From the NCBI GenBank assembly GCA_020444165.1, contig JAHLLK010000033.1, forward strand, positions 1 through 57,416: 57,416 nt of DNA, written 5' to 3'. This document shows positions 1-9,210 of the stretch, one piece after another (the first letter of the stretch is position 1; every line of letters begins with the position of its first letter). The notes under the pieces were generated by a model. The model had not been told where the DNA came from. It ran no database searches and saw only the letters and a program-made list of their open reading frames with translations. Origin of the DNA: Deltaproteobacteria bacterium (GTDB taxonomy: Bacteria > Desulfobacterota > Desulfarculia > Desulfarculales > Desulfarculaceae). The position numbers and the translations under genes are program-made.

Positions 1-157
1 CCCCTTTTTGTGAACAAAAAGGGGTTTTCCCCCACACCCCCTTTCCTCAAAAAAATTTCATATATTTAAATGTGTTGAGAGATGATCATCTCCGAGATGC
101 ATGCCTTGCCGACCTTGGTAAAATGACTAAAACCAGTCATGGCACGAATACTCCGCC
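1..157. repeat. Dispersed palindromic element, copy A (left-truncated by window)
   Basis: The window opens inside a hairpin: CCCCTTTTTG at 1-10 pairs with CAAAAAGGGG at 15-24, followed by a C-rich run and an A-run ending in TTTCATATATTT. About 80 bp further on lies a second conserved module (131-157) containing GGCACGAATACTCCGCC. The same two modules at similar spacing occur at 32265-32457 and 40029-40212, and the palindrome also occurs at 21613-21712. The left arm is cut by the window edge. It lies beyond the 3' end of the leftward TMEM175-like gene. Confidence 0.7.
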
Positions 158-199
158 TCGCTCCTGGGAGGCTGGCGGGGGAATCGCCCTGACACACTC

Positions 200-829
200 C
201 TAGGACCGGCTGCCGCCCTGGGACCGCCGGCCGGCGGCGGCTTCCGCCTGTTGGGCCGCTTTCAGGGCCCGCTCGATGCGCCGGTCCGGCACCAGCCAGA
301 TGAGGGCCACCCCGAAATAGATGGCCCCGGCGATGGCGGGATGCACAAAGGAAAGCCCCATGGCCGCGATGTAGAAAAAGGGCGAGAGCTTGCCTTTCCA
401 ATCCCAACCCACGGCCCGGCTCAAGAAGGAGTCGCGCCCGTGCTCGCGGATGATGGCCTGCTGCAAGAGCCGGTAAGCAAGGGAAGCCATCAACAGCACC
501 AGGCCGTAAAGCGCAGTGGGGAGTTGGGCAAAATTGTTCTCGCCCATCCAGCCGGTGACAAAGGGGATCAGGGAAAGCCAGAACAACAGGTGGAGGTTGG
601 CCCACAAGATCCCCCCGTTGATCCGCTCGGCGGCGTAGAGCATGTGGTGGTGGTTGTTCCAGTAAATCGCCAGATAGAGATAGCTGAGGACATAGCACAG
701 AAACACCGGCCACGCGGGCTGCAGGGCCTCCCAGGTGGCGCCGTGGGGCACCTTGAGTTCCAGCACCATTATCGTGAGGATAATGGCGATGACTCCGTCG
801 CTGAATGCTTCCAATCGTTTCTTGTTCAT
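200..829 (-). CDS. TMEM175-family (DUF1211) potassium channel-like membrane protein
   Basis: This 209-residue protein is predicted to sit in the inner membrane. Near its N-terminus it has the family hallmark RxxxFSDGVIAI (about residues 5-16), running into a hydrophobic helix. Further hydrophobic helices follow, giving the usual bacterial TMEM175 size of about 200 residues. Bacterial TMEM175 proteins are potassium channels in which the FSD motif helix lines the pore. The start at 829 gives MNKKRLEAFSDG directly, as in relatives. The C-terminus is Ala/Arg-rich and probably disordered. It is a single leftward gene about 200 bp from the terminator of the polysaccharide operon, so no functional link to that operon is implied. 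The family call is firm; the transported ion is inferred from the family. Confidence 0.85.
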   Translation of the reverse strand: MNKKRLEAFSDGVIAIILTIMVLELKVPHGATWEALQPAWPVFLCYVLSYLYLAIYWNNHHHMLYAAERINGGILWANLHLLFWLSLIPFVTGWMGENNFAQLPTALYGLVLLMASLAYRLLQQAIIREHGRDSFLSRAVGWDWKGKLSPFFYIAAMGLSFVHPAIAGAIYFGVALIWLVPDRRIERALKAAQQAEAAAGRRSQGGSRS

Positions 830-1036
830 AAAGATTCAGCCGGTGGGTCAACCGCCCGGAGGCCAGTTGCCCTTTCCTGTGATTTCCTCGCTTTTAGCTG
901 TTAAGGTCGCACGCTTATACGGGGAATTTGCCGCCGGCCAGGCGCGCCCTCCCAAGCATCAGTCTAAGCCAAACCGAGCGTAAAACCTAGCAGGGTGTCG
1001 CCAAAGGACCTGGCGGGATCTGGGCGGCCCCTGCCC

Positions 1037-1067
1037 AAAAAACCCGGTGCGGGAGGCCGCGCCGGGT
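1037..1067 (-). terminator. Rho-independent terminator of the exopolysaccharide operon
   Basis: Read on the minus strand, ACCCGG and CCGGGT (plus-strand 62-67 and 42-47 of the 1000s block) form a stem with a smaller inner GCG/CGC stem. It is followed at once by a run of six T. It lies 25 bp beyond the stop codon of the last gene of the leftward operon. Confidence 0.75.
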
Positions 1068-1091
1068 GAACAGGATCAGGTCTGGCGGGGC

Positions 1092-2834
1092 TCAGGGGTT
1101 GGCCACGAACCAGCCCAGGCCCGGGGTGCTGCGGAACCACCAATTGTACTTGCGGGTGGGCTTGAGGCGCACGCCGGCGTGCTTGCCGGAGAGACGCAGC
1201 CCCTGGAAGGTGAGGTTGGCCGTCTGCATCAGCTCGGCGTACAGCTTCTCATAGGCCGCGGTGGGCTTGTGGCCCTTGCGGCCGAAGTAGATGGCCGCGG
1301 CCAGGATGAGGGCCGTGTCCAGGGCGTGCTCCTTGTCCGAGAACTTGCTGATCTCCAGGATCATCGGCCGGGGCAGGTTCAGGAGGTAGTAGGGGAAAGT
1401 CACTTTGGCCGAGTCCCCCTTGCGCCAGGTGTCCCGGTACACGCCCTCTTTGACCAGGAAATCGGCCAGGCCCCACACCATCTGGGGCACCCGGGGGTCG
1501 GCGGTCATCAGGTAGTAGCGCAGAGAGGCATCCACGAACAGGGCGCTCATCCAGGGCGAGGCCACCCACACCTCCACCCCTTCGCCGTGCTGGGTGCCTT
1601 GGTGCCACATGGCCCCCAGGTTCTTGGGGGCTCCCTCCGGGGGATGGGTCTGCAGGTTGTAGCCGGCCTCGAAAACCCGGCGGGCCTTGGCCAGGTCGCT
1701 GGGCTCGCCGGTCAGCTCATAGGCCGCGGTGACCGCCAACAGGGTCAGGCCCAGGTGACGCTCGGTCCAGAAGCCGCGGCCCGGGGTGTATTCCGGGGTC
1801 CAGGTGTCAAAGACCTGGGAGACCAGGCTGGAAGCATCTTTCATGCGCGGGTCGCCGAACAGCCAGTATTCCAGGGCCAGGCACTCCTGATAGGCGTACT
1901 TGACGTCGGGGCGGTTGTGTTTCTCGTCCAGGTAGAAGCCGCCGTTCATGGCCAGATTGGCCGCGTAGAACTGGGCGGCCTTCTGCGCGTCCTTGAGGGC
2001 CAACAGCCCCCCGCCCTTCAGGTAGGCCACGAAGAAGGTCATGGCCCGGTCATAGAGCCAGGGTTCGTTCTGGTCCAGGTAGGGCACCGGGTTGGGCTTT
2101 TTCTCCTGGGGATGGTCGCGGTTGTTGAGCTGGGGCTCCAGGGCCACCAGGGCCTGGTCATAGAGGGCAAAGGAGGGGTTCTGGCCCAGGGGCTGGAAGC
2201 GTCCCTTCAAGAGCGCCTGGTCCAGCCACGCGGGGTCGAACACCGCGTACACCGGGGGCTCGTGCACCTTGCTGGCGGGATAGGAGCCGTCCTCCACCGG
2301 CAACCAGTCCTGGGTGGCCCGCCAGGCGGCCTTTTCGCTCAGCGTCCTGGGCTCACCCCAGCGGATGGTGTACTGCCGGGGCACGGTCGAGCTCATATAG
2401 TCGCGGTACTGCACCAAGGCCGCGCGAATGCTGCCCGCCCCGGGAATCGGCGCGGGCCAGCGGGCCAGGACGGTAACGGCCAGGGGCATCTCCTGACCGG
2501 TGGAGTCCAAAAGCGCGATCAGGTTCGGGTCCCGCACGTACCCCGGCGGGAAGGGCACGCCAAAGCCCACGTGCACCAGGTGGCCCAGGGCGCGCTGGTC
2601 CGGGTGCAGCTTCACGGTCACCGTGCCCCGGGGTTGGGGCGGGGGGAACATGGCCTGATAGGCCGGATCGGCCGGGTTCGCGGGAGCCGCGGCCCAAGCC
2701 GGGCCTCCGGCCGGCCCGCCCAGGAGCCCCGCCGCCAAGAGCAAACTCAAGACCAGGCCCAGAACCAAGCCCGGACCCCGCACTTTTGGCGCGGGCCCGC
2801 CTCCTGCAGGTTGCCGCATATTTCTCAACGGCAC
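1092..2834 (-). CDS. Secreted protein with PcRGLX/YetA-like RIFT-barrel N-terminus; probable carbohydrate-active protein
   Basis: The protein has 580 residues. A hydrophobic signal segment (about residues 20-45) ends near an AWAAA cleavage-like site, so it is probably periplasmic or exported. The region after the signal (about 55-130) has the pattern VGFGVPFPPG..., LLDSTGQEMPL..., typical of the RIFT barrel at the N-terminus of PcRGLX/YetA-like polysaccharide lyase relatives. The remaining Trp/Tyr-rich helical sequence looks like an alpha/alpha-toroid. No catalytic residue can be named. It is the last gene of the operon, 12 bp after the TPR gene. The start here is GTG at 2834; an ATG at 2819 (MRQPAGG...) is an alternative. 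Function in polymer trimming or binding is inferred from context. Confidence 0.6.
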   Translation of the reverse strand: MPLRNMRQPAGGGPAPKVRGPGLVLGLVLSLLLAAGLLGGPAGGPAWAAAPANPADPAYQAMFPPPQPRGTVTVKLHPDQRALGHLVHVGFGVPFPPGYVRDPNLIALLDSTGQEMPLAVTVLARWPAPIPGAGSIRAALVQYRDYMSSTVPRQYTIRWGEPRTLSEKAAWRATQDWLPVEDGSYPASKVHEPPVYAVFDPAWLDQALLKGRFQPLGQNPSFALYDQALVALEPQLNNRDHPQEKKPNPVPYLDQNEPWLYDRAMTFFVAYLKGGGLLALKDAQKAAQFYAANLAMNGGFYLDEKHNRPDVKYAYQECLALEYWLFGDPRMKDASSLVSQVFDTWTPEYTPGRGFWTERHLGLTLLAVTAAYELTGEPSDLAKARRVFEAGYNLQTHPPEGAPKNLGAMWHQGTQHGEGVEVWVASPWMSALFVDASLRYYLMTADPRVPQMVWGLADFLVKEGVYRDTWRKGDSAKVTFPYYLLNLPRPMILEISKFSDKEHALDTALILAAAIYFGRKGHKPTAAYEKLYAELMQTANLTFQGLRLSGKHAGVRLKPTRKYNWWFRSTPGLGWFVANP

Positions 2835-2846
2835 TCTCCCGGGGGC

Positions 2847-5243
2847 CTAGCCCCCCAGCTGGGCCAACAACTCCCGGGCCGCCTGGCGCCAGGACTCCTG
2901 GCCGGGCAGGGCCAGGGCCTTTTTCAGGTTCTCCCGGGCCTTGGCGTCGTCCTTGAGCTGGGCCTGGCTGCTGGCCAGATGAAAGTAGTAAACCGCGGTG
3001 TCCGGGTCGATCTTGATGGCGTCCCGGAACTCGCCCACCGCGCTGGCGTGGGCCCCCCGCTGGGCCAGCACCCAGCCCAGGGTGTCCAGGATGCGGGGAT
3101 CGCCCGGGGCCAGGCGCTTGGCCCGCTGGGCCAGGGGCAGGGCCTGGTTCAGGTTGGCGTCGCCGCCCTTCTTGGCCAGGAGATAGGCCAGGTTGTTCAG
3201 GGCCGGCACGAACTCCGCGTTCTGGGCCAGGGCCTTCTGGTAGTCCACCTTGGCTTCGTCTTCCCGGCCCAGGGCCTCCAACAGGGTGCCCCGCGCCACC
3301 AGGGCGCCCGGGCTGGTGTCGTTGAGCTTGAGGGCCCGGTCCAGGTAGTTCAAGGACTCCTGCAGCTTGTTCTGGCCCCGGGCCACCGCGGCCAGGCCCA
3401 TGAGGGCCGGCATCTGGCGGGGGTTCAGCTCCAGGGCCTTTTCATAGGCGGCCTTGGCCTCGGGCAGCTTGCCCTGCATCTGCAAAAGGTCGCCCAACAG
3501 CTTGTGGAATTGGGCCTGATTGGGGTTGGCCTTGATCTCGGCCCGCACCCGGGCCAGGGCCTTTTCCGGCTCCTTTTGGCTCATGTAGAGGAGCGCGGTG
3601 CGGGCCAGCACCTTGAAATTGCCCGGCGAGAGCTTCAAGGCCTGTTCAAAGTATTCCAGGGCCTTGTTGGGCTCCCGGCGGGCATCGGACAACAGCCCCA
3701 ACAGGTAGTAGCCCTCGGCCGCCTTGGGGCGCTTGTCCACCAGGGCCTTGAAGTCGCGTTCGGCCGCCTGGAAGTTGCCCTGGCTCAGGAACAACCGGCC
3801 CTGCAGCTCCAGGGCGTTCAGGTTGTTGGGCTCGCGGGCGAGCACCAGGTCCATCTGGTTCACCGCACCGGCCAGGTCGCCGCCGGCCGCGGCCACCCGG
3901 GCCATGAGGAAGCGGGCCCGGGTGTCGCCGGGGCTGTACTTCAGGGCCTTGGCCAGGTCGGCCTGGGCCAACTGATTCTTGCCCTGGCGGAAGTAGGCCT
4001 GGGCCCGGCGGAACAGGGCCTCGGAGTCGTCAGGCTGATCGCGGAGCACCCCGGTCAGCACGCTCACCGCCTTTTCGCTGAGGTTCTGGGCCAGGTACAA
4101 GCGACCCAAGAGGGTCTGGGCCCCCAGGTTGCCCGGGAACTCCTGGAGCACCTTGTCCAGCTTTTCCTGGGCGGAATCCAGGCGCCCCTGCTCCAGGTCC
4201 ATCTCGGCCAGGGCCAGGCGCGGCAAGGGCGACTTGGGGTCCTTCTTGGCCGCTTCCTCCAGATAGGCGATGGCCCGCTTGCCCTGGCCCCGGGAGGCGA
4301 AGAAGCGGGCGGCCATCAGGGAGGGCCAGATGGAGCCTTGGTCCAACCGCACCGCCTCCACATAGGTCTGCTCGGCCCGGCGGTAGTCTCGCTCCGCCTC
4401 GAAGTAACGGCCCAGGGCCAGGCGGTACCGGATCTCGCCGGGGTTCTTCACCACCAGCTCTTTCAGGGTCTTCTCAGCTTCGGGCCCCTTGTGCTGAACC
4501 ATCAGCAGATCCACCAGCATGAGCTGCAGGCGCGATTCCTGGGGGAAGGCGTCGGCCGCCTGGCGCAGGATGGCCACGGCCTGGTCGATCTTGCGCTGCT
4601 CCAGATAGAGCCGGACCAGGAGGAGCCGCGGGGTCAAGAGCTTGGGCGCCAGGGCGATGGCTTTTTGGAAATGCTCCGCCGCCTGGTCCGGGTCGCTCAA
4701 CTTCTGGTACTCCTGGCCCAGGAGCACCTCGATGTCCGGGCGATCCTTGGCCAGATCCCGGGCCCGGTTGAAGGCCTCCAGGGCGCCCTTGCTGTCCTGG
4801 GCCTGGCTCAAGACCTGGCCTTTCAGGATCAGGGCTTCCACGTTGTCGGGCTGCTTTTTCAAGACCAGCTCAGCCCGCTCCATGGCCTCCTTGCCCCGTC
4901 CGGCCAACAGGGTGATCTGCCCCAGGCGCACCTGGGCGTCCAGGTTGTCGGGGTCCAGGGTCACCGTGTTGAACAGCATGCGATAAGCCTGGGCCGGCTC
5001 GCCCAGCTTCAGGAAGACCAGGGCCAATTGATAATGGGCCGGGGCGTAGTTGGGGTCTTTCTGAATGGCGTTCTTGAACTCCAGGGTGGCTTCCTTGAGT
5101 TTGTTTTCCTGGACATAGGCCAGGCCCTTCTTATAGAAGTCCTCCTTTTCATCCGCCCGGGCCGGGCAAGGAGCCAAAACCGAGGTCAGCAGGAGCGCCG
5201 CCGTCAGCCATAGGACAAAGGCCTTTATCCGGTTGGCAAACAT
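2847..5243 (-). CDS. prsT: XrtA/PEP-CTERM-type TPR-repeat protein PrsT
   Basis: The protein has 798 residues. It has a signal peptide (hydrophobic stretch about residues 8-25, cleavage near PARAD) followed by about twenty tandem tetratricopeptide repeats to the C-terminus. Each repeat has the spacing of conserved Gly/Ala, Tyr/Leu and Pro. Long TPR proteins of this form (PEP_TPR_lipo/PrsT) are standard members of exosortase-A exopolysaccharide loci, where they probably scaffold assembly in the periplasm. A Cys in LAPC before the cleavage region could be a weak lipobox, but signal peptidase I cleavage at ARA is as likely. ATG at 5243 is preceded by GAGAGAGGAAC. A GC hairpin separates it from the upstream heparinase-like gene. 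Confidence 0.85.
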   Translation of the reverse strand: MFANRIKAFVLWLTAALLLTSVLAPCPARADEKEDFYKKGLAYVQENKLKEATLEFKNAIQKDPNYAPAHYQLALVFLKLGEPAQAYRMLFNTVTLDPDNLDAQVRLGQITLLAGRGKEAMERAELVLKKQPDNVEALILKGQVLSQAQDSKGALEAFNRARDLAKDRPDIEVLLGQEYQKLSDPDQAAEHFQKAIALAPKLLTPRLLLVRLYLEQRKIDQAVAILRQAADAFPQESRLQLMLVDLLMVQHKGPEAEKTLKELVVKNPGEIRYRLALGRYFEAERDYRRAEQTYVEAVRLDQGSIWPSLMAARFFASRGQGKRAIAYLEEAAKKDPKSPLPRLALAEMDLEQGRLDSAQEKLDKVLQEFPGNLGAQTLLGRLYLAQNLSEKAVSVLTGVLRDQPDDSEALFRRAQAYFRQGKNQLAQADLAKALKYSPGDTRARFLMARVAAAGGDLAGAVNQMDLVLAREPNNLNALELQGRLFLSQGNFQAAERDFKALVDKRPKAAEGYYLLGLLSDARREPNKALEYFEQALKLSPGNFKVLARTALLYMSQKEPEKALARVRAEIKANPNQAQFHKLLGDLLQMQGKLPEAKAAYEKALELNPRQMPALMGLAAVARGQNKLQESLNYLDRALKLNDTSPGALVARGTLLEALGREDEAKVDYQKALAQNAEFVPALNNLAYLLAKKGGDANLNQALPLAQRAKRLAPGDPRILDTLGWVLAQRGAHASAVGEFRDAIKIDPDTAVYYFHLASSQAQLKDDAKARENLKKALALPGQESWRQAARELLAQLGG

Positions 5244-5273
5244 GTTCCTCTCTCTTTTCTGGGCGCGGCCGGT

Positions 5274-5295
5274 TCCCCCGGCCCAGGCCGGGGGA
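5274..5295 (-). other. Intercistronic GC hairpin
   Basis: TCCCCCGGC (5274-5282) pairs perfectly with GCCGGGGGA (5287-5295) around a CCAG loop. It lies in the 67-bp gap between the heparinase-like and TPR genes. There is no T-run, so it is more likely an mRNA stability or processing element than a terminator. Confidence 0.5.
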
Positions 5296-5310
5296 TGGGG
5301 ACCGCGTTTG

Positions 5311-8076
5311 TTATTTCTTCCGCCCGCCCGCCGGCCCCTGGGCCGGGGCGAGGGAGGTTGCCGGCGCGCCGCCCTGGGGGGAGGCCACCCGGCCCGTGGC
5401 CTCGTGGTCGCCGCCCTTGGTTTCCGGCAGCTGGGCCGCCTGGTGGGCCCGGGGGTCCAGCCGGAAGGCCAGGACGCCGCCGTCCGAGGAGACCAGCCCC
5501 GGGCCCGGGGCCAGGGTCACCACCACGCCGGCCACCTTGACCTGGTAGCTGGTCTGGGGGGGCAGGCCGCACACCAGGTGCCGCGAGGCCGCCCCGGCAT
5601 AGCGGTAGGTGATGGCGGCGCGGGCATCGGGTTCCCCGGTGCGGAGCACCACCACCCGGGGCCAGCGGTTATCCCCCACCAAGAGGCCCACCACCCCCGG
5701 GTCGGGGGAGGTGAGCCGCCGCAGGCTGGGCGGCGGGGGATCATCCGCCGCGGCGGGCAGCAGGCAGGTCACCATGATCCGGTGGTTGCCCGCCTGGGGC
5801 GGGCAGATGATCTCGGCCCGCCAGGGGGCCTGGTTCACCGCCGGGGGCGAGGGCGGCCAGTTCTTGCCGTCCACCCAAGAGTCCGCCTGGTTCTCCCCGC
5901 CCAGGATGAGCATCTGGGGCTCTTTTTCCTCCAGGCTCACCACAAACAGGCGCGAAGGGCCGTTTTCCGCCTTGAGCCAGCGGGACTTGCCCGTGGTGCG
6001 GCCGGGGCCCAGGCTCTTGAAGCCCGCCGGCGCCTGGGGGGGGGCCGGGAAGTGGAAAACCTGGTGCAGTTCCAGGCCGGGATCGGCCAGCACCACCTCG
6101 TCCAGGACGGCCACCACTTCCACCGCCTCGGCGTCGTCGGTGCCGCCGGGCCGCATGTGCACCACATGCCGGATCACCTTTTCGGCCTTGTGGGTGGAGC
6201 CCTGGTAGGCGGCGGTGGCTTCGCCCCGGAAATAGGAGAAGCGGGGCATGTGCGATTCGCCGGTGAGGCTGGCCGCCTGGTACACCTCCTTGAGCTTGGT
6301 CCACGGCGCGTCGCCATTGTCCCAGCCGCTGGCGGTCCAGGGCGCCGAGATCTGGAGGCGGCCCTCGGGCCCGAACAGGGCCCAGGCCCGCTGGCCGCCG
6401 TCGTTGGCATAGGCGCCCCGGGCCTTGTCCCCGGCCCGCAGGTTGAACCAGCTGTATTCCTTGGGGTCCAAAATCAACAGGCTGTTGTGGGCCACGGTCC
6501 GGATGGCGTAGTTCTGGGCGTGCGGGGTGGCCGGCCCGTCATACCCCCCGCCCCGGGCCAGCAGGGGACCTTGGCGATCGATCTCCAGGTCCAGGGCCGC
6601 CAGGTGGGTGGGTTCGGCATAGTGCGGCCCGGCGTTGAACACGAGCCAGGTGCCCCAGGGGGTCCAATCGGAGCGGGAAAAGGCCTGGCCCAGGGCCGGG
6701 GCCACATAGTGCAGGGGCTGGGAGGCCAGGGCCGCCGCCGGCGCCAAGGGGTCCAACCACAGCATCTCCAGGGGCAGCCAGCGGCCCTCCAAGAGCCGGG
6801 GCCGGTCTTCCTCCAGGAGGAAGGCCCCGGCCGCCGGGGCGGTGGGGTCGGCCGGCCGCAGCCAGCAGAAGGCCTCCATCTGCAGGCGCACCAGGTCGCT
6901 GGCCTCCCAGGGCGGCAGCACCTGGTCCCCCAGGGGAGCCAAGGTGAAATAGGGCCCCCGGGGGGAGGCGCCCGGCCAGGGGCCCAGGTGGTAGACCAGA
7001 TAGGTGAGGCGGTCCTGGAACCAGCGCGCCCGGGCCACGGCGTCCTGGCCCGCGGCGGTTTTCATGGCCGCCGCGAACAGGGCCAGGTCCAACCCGGCCC
7101 GGGCCCCCAGGGAGGAGCCCTCGAACCAGGCGCCGCCGGCCCCGGCGTTCTCCAGGGCCGGGGCCATCTGGGCCAGGAAGAGGTCTTCCCAGGCCAGATT
7201 GGCGGCCTCGGCGGCCCCGGGCGCCACGCCGGCCGCGGCCAGGCCGGCCAGGCCGTAGATCTTCAAAAGCGCCGCGGCCCGGGAGTCAAAGGCTCCGGCG
7301 CCGGGGGCCGGGAACACGTGGGCCTGGCCGGTGAGCCAGGCAGCCAAAAGCTGCCGCTCCGCGGGCGAGAAAAAGGACCAGGCCCAATCCAGGGTCAGGG
7401 CCAGGGCCTCCACCTGGGAAGACGCCTCGCGCCAGGAGTCCTGCAACAGGAGAAAGTTGCTGCCGGCCGGGAAATCCCGCTCCAGGGTGGCGGGGTCGCC
7501 CTCGGGAAAGATGCGGGTGGGGGTGAGGCGGGCGATCTTGCGGGCCTGGCCCGGTAGGCCGGCCGGAGCCACCAGGTTGTAGTGCCCCTCTTGCAGCTCC
7601 ACCTTGTTCAAGGCGGGGCTGTTCACTTGGATCGCGCCGTCCCGGATGCCGCCCACCTGGCCGTAACGGCCGGCGCCCAGGGCGCACTTGACGGCCAGGG
7701 CCCCCAGGCGGGCCGCGGTCTTGGGGCTGTCCTCGCCCAGGAGCGCGGCGGCCAGGGCCAGGCCGGGCCCCTCGGCCGCCAGGGCCCCCTGGCGGGCCGG
7801 TGAGAGGGCCCAACGGGCCAGGTCGCGCCAGGTTTCCGAGCCGCCCCGGGCCCGGACCCGGAGCATGGCCAGGTCGGCCGCGTTCCACAAGAGGCGGGGC
7901 CGCTCCGGGGTGATGGCGAAGGCGCCCGCGGAGGGGGCGGCGGCGGCGGGGGTGGCGGTCTGGGCCAGGGCCGGGCCCCTGGCCAGGAATATCACCACCA
8001 AAGCCCCCAGGAAAAGACCGGGGAAAGCCAAGCCCGGCTTTCTCCCCTTACCAGCCCCTGGCATTCGTTTCACCAT
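5311..8076 (-). CDS. Heparinase II/III-family polysaccharide lyase-like protein
   Basis: The protein has 921 residues from the chosen start. An N-terminal hydrophobic segment (FLGALVVIFLARGPALAQ) indicates export. A helical alpha/alpha-toroid-like domain is followed in the second half by a beta-rich heparinase II/III-like region with AIRTVAHNSLLILD and a NDGG stretch. Such proteins cleave uronic-acid-containing polymers by beta-elimination and recur in exosortase-A polysaccharide loci. Catalytic residues cannot be assigned with confidence. The start at 8076 was chosen over an upstream in-frame ATG because ATGGTGA overlaps the stop of the upstream gene by 7 nt with GAGG ahead of it, which suggests translational coupling. 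The role is probably trimming or turnover of the polymer made by this operon. Confidence 0.7.
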   Translation of the reverse strand: MVKRMPGAGKGRKPGLAFPGLFLGALVVIFLARGPALAQTATPAAAAPSAGAFAITPERPRLLWNAADLAMLRVRARGGSETWRDLARWALSPARQGALAAEGPGLALAAALLGEDSPKTAARLGALAVKCALGAGRYGQVGGIRDGAIQVNSPALNKVELQEGHYNLVAPAGLPGQARKIARLTPTRIFPEGDPATLERDFPAGSNFLLLQDSWREASSQVEALALTLDWAWSFFSPAERQLLAAWLTGQAHVFPAPGAGAFDSRAAALLKIYGLAGLAAAGVAPGAAEAANLAWEDLFLAQMAPALENAGAGGAWFEGSSLGARAGLDLALFAAAMKTAAGQDAVARARWFQDRLTYLVYHLGPWPGASPRGPYFTLAPLGDQVLPPWEASDLVRLQMEAFCWLRPADPTAPAAGAFLLEEDRPRLLEGRWLPLEMLWLDPLAPAAALASQPLHYVAPALGQAFSRSDWTPWGTWLVFNAGPHYAEPTHLAALDLEIDRQGPLLARGGGYDGPATPHAQNYAIRTVAHNSLLILDPKEYSWFNLRAGDKARGAYANDGGQRAWALFGPEGRLQISAPWTASGWDNGDAPWTKLKEVYQAASLTGESHMPRFSYFRGEATAAYQGSTHKAEKVIRHVVHMRPGGTDDAEAVEVVAVLDEVVLADPGLELHQVFHFPAPPQAPAGFKSLGPGRTTGKSRWLKAENGPSRLFVVSLEEKEPQMLILGGENQADSWVDGKNWPPSPPAVNQAPWRAEIICPPQAGNHRIMVTCLLPAAADDPPPPSLRRLTSPDPGVVGLLVGDNRWPRVVVLRTGEPDARAAITYRYAGAASRHLVCGLPPQTSYQVKVAGVVVTLAPGPGLVSSDGGVLAFRLDPRAHQAAQLPETKGGDHEATGRVASPQGGAPATSLAPAQGPAGGRKK

Positions 8077-9128
8077 GCGAGATCCTCGCCTCTTTCCAAT
8101 GCGTGGATGGCCTGGACCATTTCCCAGCAGGTCACAAAAGCCAGTTTCCATTTTCTGCCATCATTGTAGCGGGAACACAAGAATTCCAGGGTTTCCCGCC
8201 AGGCCGGCCCCAGGACCGCCGGGTGGTTCTTTTCCGGGGCGCCGTGGCAATGCAGCTTCACGAAAAGCACCTCCTCGGCCCCGGCCACCCGGGGGGCGTG
8301 GGCCAGCCAAAGGCGGGCCCGCCCGGGGCTGGGGGGGAAGTGCCCGGCCAGATCGGAGTTCTCCACCCGGGGCAGGACGCCGAACTTGGCCCGGGACCAA
8401 TCGAGCGCCAAAACGCCCTGCACCAGGAGCAGGTCCCCGTCCGGGGGCCGCCCCTTGGCCGCCGGCCGGCCCCGGTCGTGGCTCTTGGGCCGGGCCGGGT
8501 CGTCGGTGGCGTAATAGATGCTGTTGACCATGCGGGTCTGGCAGCGGCTGGGCGCGGCGGGCAGGGTGAAGTCCGCGAAGCAGCCGGTGCGGGCCAGGAC
8601 GCGCAGCTCGTCGTTGACCCCGCACCACTGCCCGTCGGGCCGCGAGTTGTCCAGGGCCCAGTTGCCGTGGATGAAGCCATAGGTCAAGCCTCCACCCGCG
8701 GGGTCCCGGCGCAACAAACCGTGCACCTCTGCGAGCTTCGCCACATAGGCCGCCAGCAAATCCTCCAACTGGGCCGAGGTCTCGCCCTGGTGGTGCAGGT
8801 GAACCTCCACCTCGCCCAGGCCCCGCTCCCGGAGCGCGGCCAGGCGGTCCAGCACCCAGGGGTCATACTCCTCGGCCGGGTAGAAAAAATCGTGCCGGGG
8901 GGCCCGGCCCCAGCTATCGGCCAGGCCCGCGTGCACCCGGGGCAGGCCCTCTTCCCAGGCCGCCACCCGGGCCAGGGCCCGCGCCCGGTCCGCCCCGGCC
9001 CAGAACGGCTCGAAGTGGTCGGCCACGGCCAACAGCACCAGGCGCGGTCCGGGCCGGCCGGCTTCTTGCCGCCGCCTCCGGGCCTGGGCCAGATAGCCCG
9101 GCAGCCAGAGATCCAGGGCCCGGATCAC
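8070..9128 (-). CDS. Polysaccharide deacetylase-like (NodB-fold) protein of the EPS locus
   Basis: The protein has about 352 residues from the chosen GTG. Motifs include VADHFEPFW near the N-terminus, VHLHHQGETS in the middle and YGFIHGNWALDNS, all typical of deacetylase/glycoside hydrolase beta/alpha barrels with metal-binding His and Asp. There is no signal peptide. Deacetylase-like genes are common in exosortase-A loci and would remove acetyl groups from the polymer or its precursor. The chosen start is GTG 9128 (MIRALDLW...). An in-frame ATG at 9242 would add a Gly/Pro/Arg-rich stretch without family character and overlap the upstream gene by 32 nt. The stop overlaps the next gene's ATG. 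Substrate unknown. Confidence 0.6.
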   Translation of the reverse strand: MIRALDLWLPGYLAQARRRRQEAGRPGPRLVLLAVADHFEPFWAGADRARALARVAAWEEGLPRVHAGLADSWGRAPRHDFFYPAEEYDPWVLDRLAALRERGLGEVEVHLHHQGETSAQLEDLLAAYVAKLAEVHGLLRRDPAGGGLTYGFIHGNWALDNSRPDGQWCGVNDELRVLARTGCFADFTLPAAPSRCQTRMVNSIYYATDDPARPKSHDRGRPAAKGRPPDGDLLLVQGVLALDWSRAKFGVLPRVENSDLAGHFPPSPGRARLWLAHAPRVAGAEEVLFVKLHCHGAPEKNHPAVLGPAWRETLEFLCSRYNDGRKWKLAFVTCWEMVQAIHALERGEDLAW

Positions 9129-9210
9129 CCCTGGGCCCTCCCGTTCGGCTTGCGCGCCGGGCGCCCCTGGCTCCGGGCCCCCCGGCCGGCCCCCGCCTCC
9201 CGGCCGGGCC

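Noticed and set aside
1047..5213. Rightward open frame of about 1388 codons opposite the TPR and RIFT-like genes
   Set aside because: It is rich in Gly, Gln, Leu and Val with no domain pattern, and is antisense to clear genes. Long antisense frames are expected at this GC content.
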